From a virus: a stretch of 43,986 bases of DNA. The stretch lies in the IMG/VR virus record IMGVR_UViG_3300025818_000034, positions 1 to 43,986 of that record; one strand, written 5' to 3'. Below, piece by piece: positions 1 through 6,799 of this stretch (within the stretch, counting starts at the first letter, position 1; the number at the start of each line of letters is the position of its first letter). A program made the position numbers and the translations under genes. The notes beneath the pieces are model-generated. The model did not search any database and was not told where the DNA came from. It saw nothing but the letters and a program-made list of their open reading frames with translations.

Positions 1-252
1 GGATGCCTTGTCTAATTCTTTTCGATAATCATCAAATGCGTCTTGAGTCTCGGCCAGCGTTCTGTTGACTTTTTGAAATTTCTCAGTGCCGGATGCTGTG
101 TTCTTCTGTAGAGTCCTAAGGCTCTGGATCTGTTTGTCATAGAGTTGCTGTAACTCACGCTGTCTCACGGAGCCAGGTGTGACCTTCTTCAATGCTTCTA
201 TGGTGATTTTGACCTGCTCGGCCAACCGTTCTAGATTAATTTCTTCAGCCAT
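1..252 (-). CDS. N-terminal part of a coiled-coil tail protein, possible tape measure protein (cut by window edge)
   Basis: The reading frame is open from an ATG at 252 leftwards to the window edge, giving 84 residues that start MAEEINLERLAEQ. The peptide is rich in Glu, Lys, Gln and Leu with heptad-like spacing and no predicted membrane segment, so it is probably a long alpha-helical coiled coil. It is divergent from the gp26-like hub gene, and an exact late box on the minus strand at 321-328 would transcribe it, which suits a virion or tail assembly protein. Tape measure proteins often lie next to the tail chaperone gene, and the neighbour here looks like a frameshifted chaperone-type gene. 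That makes tape measure the first guess, but only the N-terminus is visible and the identity is inferred from context. Confidence 0.6.
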   Translation of the reverse strand, partial: MAEEINLERLAEQVKITIEALKKVTPGSVRQRELQQLYDKQIQSLRTLQKNTASGTEKFQKVNRTLAETQDAFDDYRKELDKAS

Positions 253-284
253 TTGCTACTTTAAAATACCCCATTATATGCCCA

Positions 285-292
285 TATAAATA
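285..292 (+). promoter_or_regulatory. T4-type late promoter for the gp26-like gene
   Basis: Exact TATAAATA, the consensus box bound by T4 gp55 on host core polymerase. It lies 44 bases upstream of the ATG at 336, leaving room for a normal leader. A gp55 homologue is encoded in this window (6800-7768). Confidence 0.7.
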
Positions 293-320
293 CACTAGAC
301 ATTGCAGTTAATATACTGTA

Positions 321-328
321 TATTTATA
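321..328 (-). promoter_or_regulatory. T4-type late promoter for the leftward coiled-coil gene
   Basis: The plus strand reads TATTTATA, which is TATAAATA on the minus strand. It points towards the ATG at 252. It sits to the right of the rightward box at 285-292, so the two promoters fire through each other. Confidence 0.6.
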
Positions 329-335
329 GATAAAA

Positions 336-1190
336 ATGAACCAGATAAATCCACTAGAAAAATACTATAGACAAGCGTCGATCTATGTGACTCTGCCATC
401 AAAAGGCAAGTATTACAGTGAAGACGTGTTTACACCCACTGCCACAGGCGAAATACCCATCCTGCCCATGACAGCCAAAGATGAGCTAGCATTCAAAACA
501 CCGGACGCAATGATGAATGGACAGTCCACAGTGGATGTGATTCGTAGCTGTGTGCCCAATCTACACGATCCATGGCAAATGGTGAATTACGATATGGACA
601 CAATCCTACTGGCCATTAGAGTGGCATCCTATGGTGAAACCATGGATGTTAATGCCATAGTGCCTGTGATCAATGAGCAGGTGGCACAGACTGTGAATCT
701 GCCTCAACTGTTAGACACTGTTAAAAATGTCAACATCAGAGATGAAGCAAAAACCACCAACGGATTCACTGTTAAATTTAAACCACTCACGTACAAACAG
801 ATCACTGCCAGTCAATTGGCCGCATATGAACAGCAGAGAACCTACGCCGCAATAGATAGTAGCAACCTATCAGAAGAAGAAAAGAATCGTAGATTCTCAG
901 AAGGATTAAAAAAGTTAACTGATCTCAATTATGGTATGCTGATAGACAGCATAGCATCTATCACCACGCCAGATGGCACTGTGGTAACAGACGTTAAGCA
1001 GTTGTCGGAGTTTGTGAACAATGCTCCGTCCAAACTGATGACAGAAATACAGAACGAGCTAGTGAAAGTTAGAACTCAAGCGGCATTCAAACCTCTGAAA
1101 ATTGCCAGTACCGAAGATCAAATCAAACGCGGTGCGCCGGTAAATTTCGAAGTGCCCATCACTTTTGATAACTCAAATTTTTTCGTATAA
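336..1190 (+). CDS. 26: T4-like baseplate hub protein, gp26 family
   Basis: The 284-residue product starts MNQINPLEKYYRQASIYVTL and carries the features I associate with the T4-like baseplate hub family of marine myoviruses: an N-terminal LPSKGKYY segment, the stretch MTAKDELAFKTPDAMMNG at about residues 45-62, and SCVPN..DPW shortly after. The family is a small hub assembly component in T4 (gp26). The gene has its own late promoter at 285-292. It ends in a run of A and T that forms tandem slippery sites, and the -1 frame stays open for another 230 bases, so this 284-residue product is probably the short form of a pair. The exact role of gp26 here (hub component or tail chaperone) is inferred. 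Confidence 0.75.
   Translation: MNQINPLEKYYRQASIYVTLPSKGKYYSEDVFTPTATGEIPILPMTAKDELAFKTPDAMMNGQSTVDVIRSCVPNLHDPWQMVNYDMDTILLAIRVASYGETMDVNAIVPVINEQVAQTVNLPQLLDTVKNVNIRDEAKTTNGFTVKFKPLTYKQITASQLAAYEQQRTYAAIDSSNLSEEEKNRRFSEGLKKLTDLNYGMLIDSIASITTPDGTVVTDVKQLSEFVNNAPSKLMTEIQNELVKVRTQAAFKPLKIASTEDQIKRGAPVNFEVPITFDNSNFFV
1175..1184 (+). other. Putative -1 ribosomal frameshift site
   Basis: The last codons of the gp26-like gene are TCA AAT TTT TTC GTA TAA. This holds two overlapping X_XXY_YYZ heptamers in the correct phase: A_AAT_TTT at 1175-1181 and T_TTT_TTC at 1178-1184. Slippage by -1 avoids the stop at 1188-1190 and enters a 76-codon open frame. Confidence 0.6.
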
Positions 1191-1414
1191 AGTTAGTCTC
1201 ACTCCAGGACTCTGACATCATAAAATATCTTAAAGATCTAGAAAATGAAGGTAAAAATATCAAACACGATCTGCTGAAGATCTGTTGGTATATGCGTGGT
1301 GGAGTAACCTATCAAGAAGCTCTCAATATGACCTATGAAGAGAGAAGCATTGTGAGTGACATTGTTAAAGACAATCTAGAAACCACTAAGAAAACTGGTC
1401 AGCCATTCTTTTAA
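1175..1414 (+). CDS. -1 frame extension of the gp26-like protein (gp51-like or tail-chaperone-like C-terminal part)
   Basis: Read in the -1 frame from 1175, the sequence continues without a stop to TAA at 1412-1414. It encodes a plausible folded tail including DIIKYLKDLENEGKNIKHD, then CWYMRGGVTYQEALNM, then a charged helix and a C-terminus TGQPFF. The coding character (acidic/basic helices, few rare residues) is that of a real protein. There is no good start codon at its beginning; the first ATG is mid-domain. The expected fusion, 336-1414, would be 359 residues. In T4, genes 26 and 51 are neighbours, and in many phages the gene pair before the tape measure is expressed by a -1 shift (lambda G/GT type). 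That this is the same arrangement is an inference. Confidence 0.6.
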   Translation, partial: KFFRIKLVSLQDSDIIKYLKDLENEGKNIKHDLLKICWYMRGGVTYQEALNMTYEERSIVSDIVKDNLETTKKTGQPFF

Positions 1415-1867
1415 TCCTTAAGGCCTTAAAGAGATGTGCTACGCACATCTGAACTTCGCTATCGCTCGTTCCTTGTTGTCTATCTTTTGCGTTTGCTGTA
1501 CTAGATGAGCAGTCACAATTCGGCTATTTCTAGCCGAACTGACTTCAACTCTGTTCGTGTACTGAGTTCGCAGTCACCGTATATCGCTACTGTCGTTGGG
1601 CGGTCAGGCTGTACCCATTCGCTAATTCATTCTGACGCAAATTTTGATAACCCTTATACGATAGTTTTACCAAAACACGGAGTTGTATCTGTTTCACAGA
1701 GCTCCATCATTTTTGCCTGTTGCATCTTCGGATTCACCTGTCGCTTATTCAGCCGCATTTCCGAGCTCACTACAGCGATGCTATATGTCTTGCCTATAAG
1801 AAATTGTGTTATTTGTGCCTGGTGGATGGATACGGTTGCCCATCGTGTGTATATAACATCGCAGATT
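1415..1867. ncRNA. Gene-poor stretch with strong stem-loops, possible structured RNA
   Basis: No convincing protein is seen on either strand. The base composition is visibly less AT-rich than the flanks. Strong pairings are: a perfect 12-base palindrome at 1418-1429; an 8-bp hairpin with a 3-base loop at 1432-1450; an 8-bp hairpin at 1519-1538 whose minus-strand loop is a GAAA (GNRA) tetraloop; and a two-step stem, TGACT 1540-1544 with AGTCA 1572-1576 enclosing AACTC 1547-1551 with GAGTT 1564-1568. TGACT 1540-1544 can instead pair with a second AGTCA at 1511-1515, so the two folds exclude each other. The GNRA loop favours a minus-strand transcript. The class of RNA is not recognised; a mobile-element remnant is also possible. 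Confidence 0.3.
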
Positions 1868-1896
1868 TTGTCACCCCAATATCTTGAGTTTAAATA
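1868..1896 (+). promoter_or_regulatory. Possible promoter for the glycosyltransferase-like gene
   Basis: TTGTCA at 1868-1873, a 17-base spacer and TAAATA at 1891-1896 resemble a sigma70 promoter. The same region reads TTTAAATA at 1889-1896, a 7-of-8 match to the late box. Either way transcription would begin almost at the ATG at 1902. Confidence 0.35.
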
Positions 1897-1901
1897 CCAC
1901 T

Positions 1902-3002
1902 ATGCCAATAAACGACAGTAATACACCACAGATTTACAGTATTAATTTACCAAATTGGTTCAATGATTTTCTCAATACGTGGGGTGGTATTCAACCACAA
2001 GCAATTGCACATCATGAACTGCTGAATCTGTGTGAACATGGGTCAGTGCCATGGATGATTGTGGAAGAAACCTATTTGAAAGATCATTTTCAAACACTGA
2101 GCAAACTGTTGCAACAGAATAAAATAGATTGTTTGATGATATACATTCATCATCCTTTTTTCTTTGACACAGGCATACTGGATCAATTGGATGTTCTAGC
2201 ACAACAGTCAAATATTCATATGATGGTCAATGGCTATTATTCTCAAGAGTATCAGCATCTGCCTGTGTACAACATCGATACGTGGGAACACTCAATATCT
2301 CATTACTTTAATTTATTGTTGTCCAACACTCTGCAGAAACATAGGAATCCATCTCATTTATTTTTGATGCAGACAGTGTTTAAAGATACTTTTAGAAACA
2401 CAGTGGGAGATTTTTTAAAAAACTCATCAATATACTCAGAGTTCTTGCCGTTCACACAAGCAAACAGTGTTGATCTGTATCGAACAGTGGAAAATTTTAT
2501 GAGCCAGTTGAAACAGACACACGGGCAAGGGCCACATATAGACGCATTAGGCTCGTACGGAAATGGCTTGCCAAATTTTAAAATGTATGAAAAAGCATTT
2601 TGTGAACTAGTTTTAGAAACACGCAACAGTGGTGCTTGGCATTTTACAGAAAAAACATTTCGTCCTATAGCCCTAGGAATACCTATAATTCATTTGGGCA
2701 ATCAAACGATACACAATAGATTGTTACAGTATGGATATCAATTGTACGATCATCAATTTTATTCTGTGTGGCACAGTGACGTTGATCAATCACAAAAATT
2801 ACAGTGTTTGTTGCAGTTCCTACAGCATATAAACAACAATAGCACAGCACAAGAACAGATGATACAGACCGCACAGCACAATCATCATCATTTTTATAAT
2901 CAGCGTAAGAATAACTATTATAAAACTATTCAACATATGTTTGAAACTGTGTTTGGACAAGAAAACTTAACATATAAAATTTATAAACAACTGGATTTTT
3001 AA
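1902..3002 (+). CDS. Putative glycosyltransferase-like protein
   Basis: This 366-residue protein has no signal peptide or membrane segment. In its C-terminal third it has WHFTEKTFRPIALGIPIIHL, a pattern shared with phage and cellular glycosyltransferase-like proteins of the form [TS]EK[TL]x.PxAxGxPxI, where the conserved Glu/Lys bind the sugar nucleotide. It is followed by a GYQLYD-like segment typical of the same phage family. The N-terminal two thirds are not recognised. The ATG at 1902 is preferred over an in-frame TTG at 1884 because the TTG lies inside the promoter-like sequence. It leads a tight three-gene plus-strand group with the GIY-YIG and small protein genes. The substrate is unknown; glycan or DNA-base glycosylation are both possible. 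Confidence 0.55.
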   Translation: MPINDSNTPQIYSINLPNWFNDFLNTWGGIQPQAIAHHELLNLCEHGSVPWMIVEETYLKDHFQTLSKLLQQNKIDCLMIYIHHPFFFDTGILDQLDVLAQQSNIHMMVNGYYSQEYQHLPVYNIDTWEHSISHYFNLLLSNTLQKHRNPSHLFLMQTVFKDTFRNTVGDFLKNSSIYSEFLPFTQANSVDLYRTVENFMSQLKQTHGQGPHIDALGSYGNGLPNFKMYEKAFCELVLETRNSGAWHFTEKTFRPIALGIPIIHLGNQTIHNRLLQYGYQLYDHQFYSVWHSDVDQSQKLQCLLQFLQHINNNSTAQEQMIQTAQHNHHHFYNQRKNNYYKTIQHMFETVFGQENLTYKIYKQLDF

Positions 3003-3007
3003 ACACA

Positions 3008-3442
3008 ATGTGGACCTATCAAAATAATGTTGTAGAAGAACTGCCAGAAGACTGCGCCGGCTTCGTGTATCTCATTACCAACACAGATTCGGGCAGGATG
3101 TATGTGGGTAAGAAACTGGCTCGATTCAAGACCACGCGATATCGAATGCATACGCAGAAAAATGGAAAAAAAGTACGCAAAAAAATTCGCGGTGCTGTCG
3201 CAAGTGACTGGCGAGAATATTATGGGTCGAGCGATGCTCTACAAAAAGACATAGAACGCCTAGGTAAAGAAAAATTTAAAAGAGAAATACTTTATTATTG
3301 TCGGAGCAAAGCAGAATGCAATTATATAGAAGCACGTGAGCAGTTTGCTAGACGAGTATTAGAGTCAGATCAGTACTACAACGGACACATAAGAGTGAGA
3401 GTACACGGCTCTCTTATTATTAACGAAGATATACAGCAATGA
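3008..3442 (+). CDS. GIY-YIG family endonuclease-like protein
   Basis: The 144-residue protein has a GIY-YIG-type core: FVYLITNTDSGRMYVGKKL at about residues 19-37 (Tyr of the first motif as VYL, second motif as YVG), followed by a Lys/Arg-rich segment, YYGSSDALQKDI, and a helix with NYIEAREQF whose Glu is the likely metal ligand. It covers the whole domain and has no added DNA-binding module, unlike many homing endonucleases. A protein of this layout is widespread in marine T4-like phages, where it is usually annotated as a hypothetical or Seg-like nuclease. It starts 5 bases after the preceding stop and overlaps the next gene by ATGA, so the three genes are probably translated from one message. 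Biological role (recombination, host DNA cleavage, homing) is not known. Confidence 0.7.
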   Translation: MWTYQNNVVEELPEDCAGFVYLITNTDSGRMYVGKKLARFKTTRYRMHTQKNGKKVRKKIRGAVASDWREYYGSSDALQKDIERLGKEKFKREILYYCRSKAECNYIEAREQFARRVLESDQYYNGHIRVRVHGSLIINEDIQQ

Positions 3443-3690
3443 AAAAAAGACTGTTGGCTAAATTTCCAGTGTATTCTAGACTAGATGAACTGGATCTACA
3501 AATACGTTTTGAATGGTGGATTAAACAGTATCCTCATATAGGCGAGCTGTATGAAAAGAACAGATTGCTGATAGAAGTGGATGAGCACTCTAATTTTGTG
3601 ATTGAAGTAAAAATGTCCAACAAAGAATATCTGTTGTGGTTAATAGCACATCCAGAAACTCCTCTAATAACCGAGATATACAACATATAA
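3439..3690 (+). CDS. Small conserved-type phage protein of unknown function
   Basis: The 83-residue protein starts in an ATGA overlap with the GIY-YIG gene, which argues for translational coupling and for its being real. It is hydrophilic with several aromatic residues (FEWWIKQYPHIGELYEKN, then a beta-like VDEHSNFVIEVKM) and no recognised motif. It ends directly at the bidirectional terminator. Its position suggests it accompanies the nuclease, but there is no direct evidence. Confidence 0.6.
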   Translation: MKKRLLAKFPVYSRLDELDLQIRFEWWIKQYPHIGELYEKNRLLIEVDEHSNFVIEVKMSNKEYLLWLIAHPETPLITEIYNI

Positions 3691-3731
3691 AAAAAGCCCA
3701 TACGTTGCAACATACGGGCTTTTCTTTTTTT
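3689..3731. terminator. Bidirectional rho-independent terminator
   Basis: A stem made of AAAAGCCC and GGGCTTTT closes an inner, imperfect TACGTTGCAACATA hairpin. It is flanked by an A run on the left and a T run on the right, so it gives a stem followed by U residues on both strands. It separates the convergent genes ending at 3690 (+) and 3750 (-). Confidence 0.85.
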
Positions 3732-3749
3732 GATCAAAAAATAAAGAAA

Positions 3750-3941
3750 TTATGACGCGGCTTTTTCTGCGTTTTTACTTTCTTGAATTTCTTTTCTTCT
3801 TGCTTTGATTAATTTGCCAAGTTCTGCTAGGGCTTTTCTTGCTCTAGTTCCAGCGGCTTTTACACCTTTGTCTGCGAACTTTGCGTTTTCTTCAGAGTAT
3901 GTCTGAATTGTTGACATAATCGAATCGTGTGTTTGTGACAT
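3750..3941 (-). CDS. Histone H1-like (Hc1-type) DNA-binding protein
   Basis: The 63-residue basic protein contains KGVKAAGTRARKALAELGKL followed by a Lys/Arg-rich helix with RRKEIQE. This matches the hallmark of bacterial histone H1-like proteins of the Hc1 family, in which KAAGTRARKAL and a following KxxRKEIQ helix are conserved. Such proteins bind and compact DNA. The phage version is short, missing the long lysine/alanine tail of some relatives. The gene has a good Shine-Dalgarno (AGGAG on the minus strand, about 8 bases before ATG), its own sigma70-type promoter at 3984-4013 and a terminator behind it, so it is an independent early unit. A role in condensing host or phage DNA, or silencing host genes, is inferred. 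Confidence 0.8.
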   Translation of the reverse strand: MSQTHDSIMSTIQTYSEENAKFADKGVKAAGTRARKALAELGKLIKARRKEIQESKNAEKAAS

Positions 3942-3983
3942 TTTGTGTCTCCTTGTTTACGTTAATTAATTAACTATATCCTA

Positions 3984-4013
3984 ATTGTAGCGTTTAATTA
4001 GTGGTTTAGTCAA
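3984..4013 (-). promoter_or_regulatory. Sigma70-type early promoter for the histone-like gene
   Basis: On the minus strand TTGACT (4013-4008), an 18-base spacer and TACAAT (3989-3984). It overlaps nothing but the last bases after the gp46 stop and gives a leader of about 35 bases. Confidence 0.7.
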
Positions 4014-4014
4014 C

Positions 4015-5790
4015 CTATATTATTATTTCCACATCATTGGCATAATTGGTAAAACCATTTTCTTTTACCACTTTCAGTACAGAATTAACTCTACTAACCA
4101 ATTCATCCTTGTGAGATATCAAGAATATGTTTTTATTCTGTGTTCTTGACATATCTTTCAGCACTGCCATGGATGATTCTACTCCTGACGCATCCATACC
4201 AGCATCTATCAATTCATCAATAAACAGTAGATTGATCTGTTGATACAAGCCTTCCCATACATCTCGGAATGCCCAACTCAAACTCAATATCAAACGATTT
4301 CTTTCACCTCGACTTAGGTTATCAAAGTCTAGTTCTCTGCCTAATTCTTCTATCTGCACAGTGAGATCTGGTAAGAATGTCACAGTGTGTGGCAGTTTCA
4401 CTTGATTCAAATACCAAGCCAGTCTCTGATTGAGATAGGTTAAGTTTTGTTCAATGATTCTTGTTCGTATAAATGAATCTTTAGCAGTCAACAGTTTATA
4501 CAAGAAGTCTTGGTGTCGATACAGATCTTCTAACTCATTTAAACGATTATAATCTATTTTTTGTATGGCTGTTTCTGTTAATTCTTCAATCTGTTCTTGA
4601 TATGGATTTTCTTTTTTCTCAGTTTGTTCCAGTTGTCTTTTTAGATCCTGTAAAGAGTTTTGATGATTGTATGCTTCTTCAATGGAATCATAGAATGTGC
4701 CAGGAAGAACACCAACATCACCAATCTTTTGAATACTTTCGTTGATGGTTTTAAGTTTGCCAACCAGTGTGGACTCGTCTTCTCGTAATTCTTTAAGTCC
4801 TTCATTTATCTTTTCCAACAACTGCTGATGTTTGTTGTCGTGTAACGGCTGTTCACAGGTAGGACATTTGGCATCTTTTGCGTATTCTAAATCTTTTTCT
4901 TTTAGAGTTATCTGTTTGGTAGTCTTGGTAACTGTGTCCTCGTGATAGGCACGCTCTTTTTCAAGACTTCTCAGAGTTTTTAAATCATCCTGCTGTTTCT
5001 GTATCTGTTTGTGCAGTTCTAATTCTTCTTTAATGTCCACACGCTCTAGTTCTTCAATGGCTGTTTTAAGTTTTTTAACATCTTCTTTCTGCTGTGTTTG
5101 CCAAGCAGAGTTTCTCAATTTTAAATTGTTTATAGACTCTTCTATTTTTTGATTGGAAGCAACTGCGGAATCAATCTTAAATCGTTCTGCCAAACTCTCT
5201 TCTTTGGCTCCTTTCATCTGCTCTTTAAGCATATCTGCTTTCTGAGACAGTATGGTAATACCCAACAACTGCTCTATAATTTCTCTCTGTTCAGACTGTT
5301 TGGTAGCAAGGAATGGCTGAGAATATGTGTTCAATGCCACAATATTTTTAAACATTGCGTGACTCATGCCCAACAGTTTGTCTATTTCGTGCTGTGTTTC
5401 TCTGTTTTCTCCCTGTGCTTCGTTGGAGTCAGAGTCTTGTTCCACATCATCTCGATAGAATCTCAGAACCTGTGGCTTTCTGCCCCGTTCAATCTTGTAG
5501 CGTATGCCGTTCTTTTCAAATTCAATAGCAACCAACATATCTTTTGAGTTGGTTTTGTTGACTAGATTGTCTTTACGTATGTTGGTGAGTGCGTCGCCGT
5601 AGAAAGCATAACTGATTGCGTTTATTATGGTGGTTTTACCTGTGCCGTTTCTTGCTCCAGCGTCATCACCACCTAGATCCATGTTCTCTCCTATAACCAA
5701 CACAAGGTTTTTGCCTTGGAAATTGATACTCTGTGCTTGATTGCCCACAGATAGGAAATTTTTTACAGTTAAAGTCTTAATTGTTAACAT
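4015..5790 (-). CDS. 46: Recombination endonuclease subunit gp46 (Rad50/SbcC-like ATPase)
   Basis: This 591-residue SMC-type ATPase has Walker A GARNGTGKTT at residues 45-54 and a long central coiled coil interrupted by the zinc hook CPTCEQPL near residue 308. The ABC signature LSRGERNR is near 490, and Walker B LLFIDELIDAG lies shortly after. T4 gp46 is of similar size (about 560). With gp47 it forms the Rad50/Mre11-type complex that resects DNA ends for recombination-dependent replication and host DNA breakdown. The start ATG overlaps the gp47 stop by 14 bases, so the two subunits are translationally coupled. All catalytic motifs are present, so it should be active. Confidence 0.95.
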   Translation of the reverse strand: MLTIKTLTVKNFLSVGNQAQSINFQGKNLVLVIGENMDLGGDDAGARNGTGKTTIINAISYAFYGDALTNIRKDNLVNKTNSKDMLVAIEFEKNGIRYKIERGRKPQVLRFYRDDVEQDSDSNEAQGENRETQHEIDKLLGMSHAMFKNIVALNTYSQPFLATKQSEQREIIEQLLGITILSQKADMLKEQMKGAKEESLAERFKIDSAVASNQKIEESINNLKLRNSAWQTQQKEDVKKLKTAIEELERVDIKEELELHKQIQKQQDDLKTLRSLEKERAYHEDTVTKTTKQITLKEKDLEYAKDAKCPTCEQPLHDNKHQQLLEKINEGLKELREDESTLVGKLKTINESIQKIGDVGVLPGTFYDSIEEAYNHQNSLQDLKRQLEQTEKKENPYQEQIEELTETAIQKIDYNRLNELEDLYRHQDFLYKLLTAKDSFIRTRIIEQNLTYLNQRLAWYLNQVKLPHTVTFLPDLTVQIEELGRELDFDNLSRGERNRLILSLSWAFRDVWEGLYQQINLLFIDELIDAGMDASGVESSMAVLKDMSRTQNKNIFLISHKDELVSRVNSVLKVVKENGFTNYANDVEIII

Positions 5791-6796
5791 CTAGATTATT
5801 GTAAATTGCCATTAATATTTGTTTGTCGTAGGTTTTGGAGTCCACACCTTCCAGCTGTTTGATCACAATCTGATCCACAGAGTCAAATTTTTCTATAGTG
5901 ATTGGTTTGGCTTCTGCTTGATCCAGCTGTTCTGGTATGAGTTGAAACTCTCTAAGTTTGTACTGATTCATAAATGTTTCTCTGATATGATTGGCATCTT
6001 CATAACTCATTTTAAAATCTAAACCCACTCTCACATACATTTTTTCTTTTAAAAGCAAATCAGTGTTTTCTAACAGTTCACTGATTTTGTAGTGTCGATA
6101 CATCGGCATCGCAGGATAATCAATATACTGCGGTTTACCACCGTGTTCCAATATCATCATACCACGAGCATCGTCACCAGCATCTGCGTAGTTGTGTGGA
6201 AATGCATTGCCAATATAGTGTATGTTGCCTCGCTGTTGTCTCTTATGGAAGTGTCCAGTGAACACATATTCTTGATTAACAAAGTGTTCTGCTTTGATAC
6301 CACCCACATCAGGCATTTCTACCATTGCGTTCATCATGAAGTAGGGCAATTCAAAGTGTCCAAAAATATATCTCTGTTTAAGATCTGGTATCTTGAGATG
6401 TTCTTCTGGTTCTAACCAAGGAATCAGTGCCACATCATCGTCCAATATCCATTCGTTCACAATATGCACATTGGGAATGTATCTCACAAACTCCATGGAG
6501 TTGATTTCTCGCTTCTCTCTGTAGAATAGATCGTGATTGCCCATCAGTACATACACGTTGTCAAATGCTTGACCCAGTCTTTCCATATTGGAAACTGTGT
6601 AGTTCATTGTGGAAACGTTGGTTGAGGATCTGTGATGATGCCAATCGCCTAAGAATATACAGGTTTCACAGCCCTGTGCTTTGGCTTGTTCTATGAACCA
6701 ATACACAAATGCTTCAGCATCGTCGTTGTGTACTCTGGAATTACCTTTTAATCCAAAGTGAATATCTGTAAAACACGCCGCTTTTTTAAAAAGCAT
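5777..6796 (-). CDS. 47: Recombination endonuclease subunit gp47 (Mre11/SbcD-like nuclease)
   Basis: The 339-residue product is a calcineurin-like metallophosphoesterase with the five-part motif set: DIH at residues 11-13, GDWHHH near 50, GNHD near 86, and a C-terminal GHFHKR. These residues bind two Mn ions in Mre11/SbcD nucleases. The length matches T4 gp47. It lies between gp55 (3-base gap) and gp46 (overlap) on the minus strand. It supplies the nuclease activity of the gp46/47 complex. Confidence 0.95.
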   Translation of the reverse strand: MLFKKAACFTDIHFGLKGNSRVHNDDAEAFVYWFIEQAKAQGCETCIFLGDWHHHRSSTNVSTMNYTVSNMERLGQAFDNVYVLMGNHDLFYREKREINSMEFVRYIPNVHIVNEWILDDDVALIPWLEPEEHLKIPDLKQRYIFGHFELPYFMMNAMVEMPDVGGIKAEHFVNQEYVFTGHFHKRQQRGNIHYIGNAFPHNYADAGDDARGMMILEHGGKPQYIDYPAMPMYRHYKISELLENTDLLLKEKMYVRVGLDFKMSYEDANHIRETFMNQYKLREFQLIPEQLDQAEAKPITIEKFDSVDQIVIKQLEGVDSKTYDKQILMAIYNNLDVNN

Positions 6797-6799
6797 AAT

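Noticed and set aside
1519-1538. GCTAGAAATAGC on the minus strand, which matches part of the engineered Cas9 guide RNA hairpin
   Set aside because: Only a 12-base hairpin with a GAAA loop, a common RNA element. No Cas gene, repeat array or other guide features are present.
1505-1921. 138-codon plus-strand frame
   Set aside because: The product has no consistent coding character, lies in the hairpin-rich stretch, and runs into the glycosyltransferase start. Minus-strand frames in the same place are also short and lack good starts.
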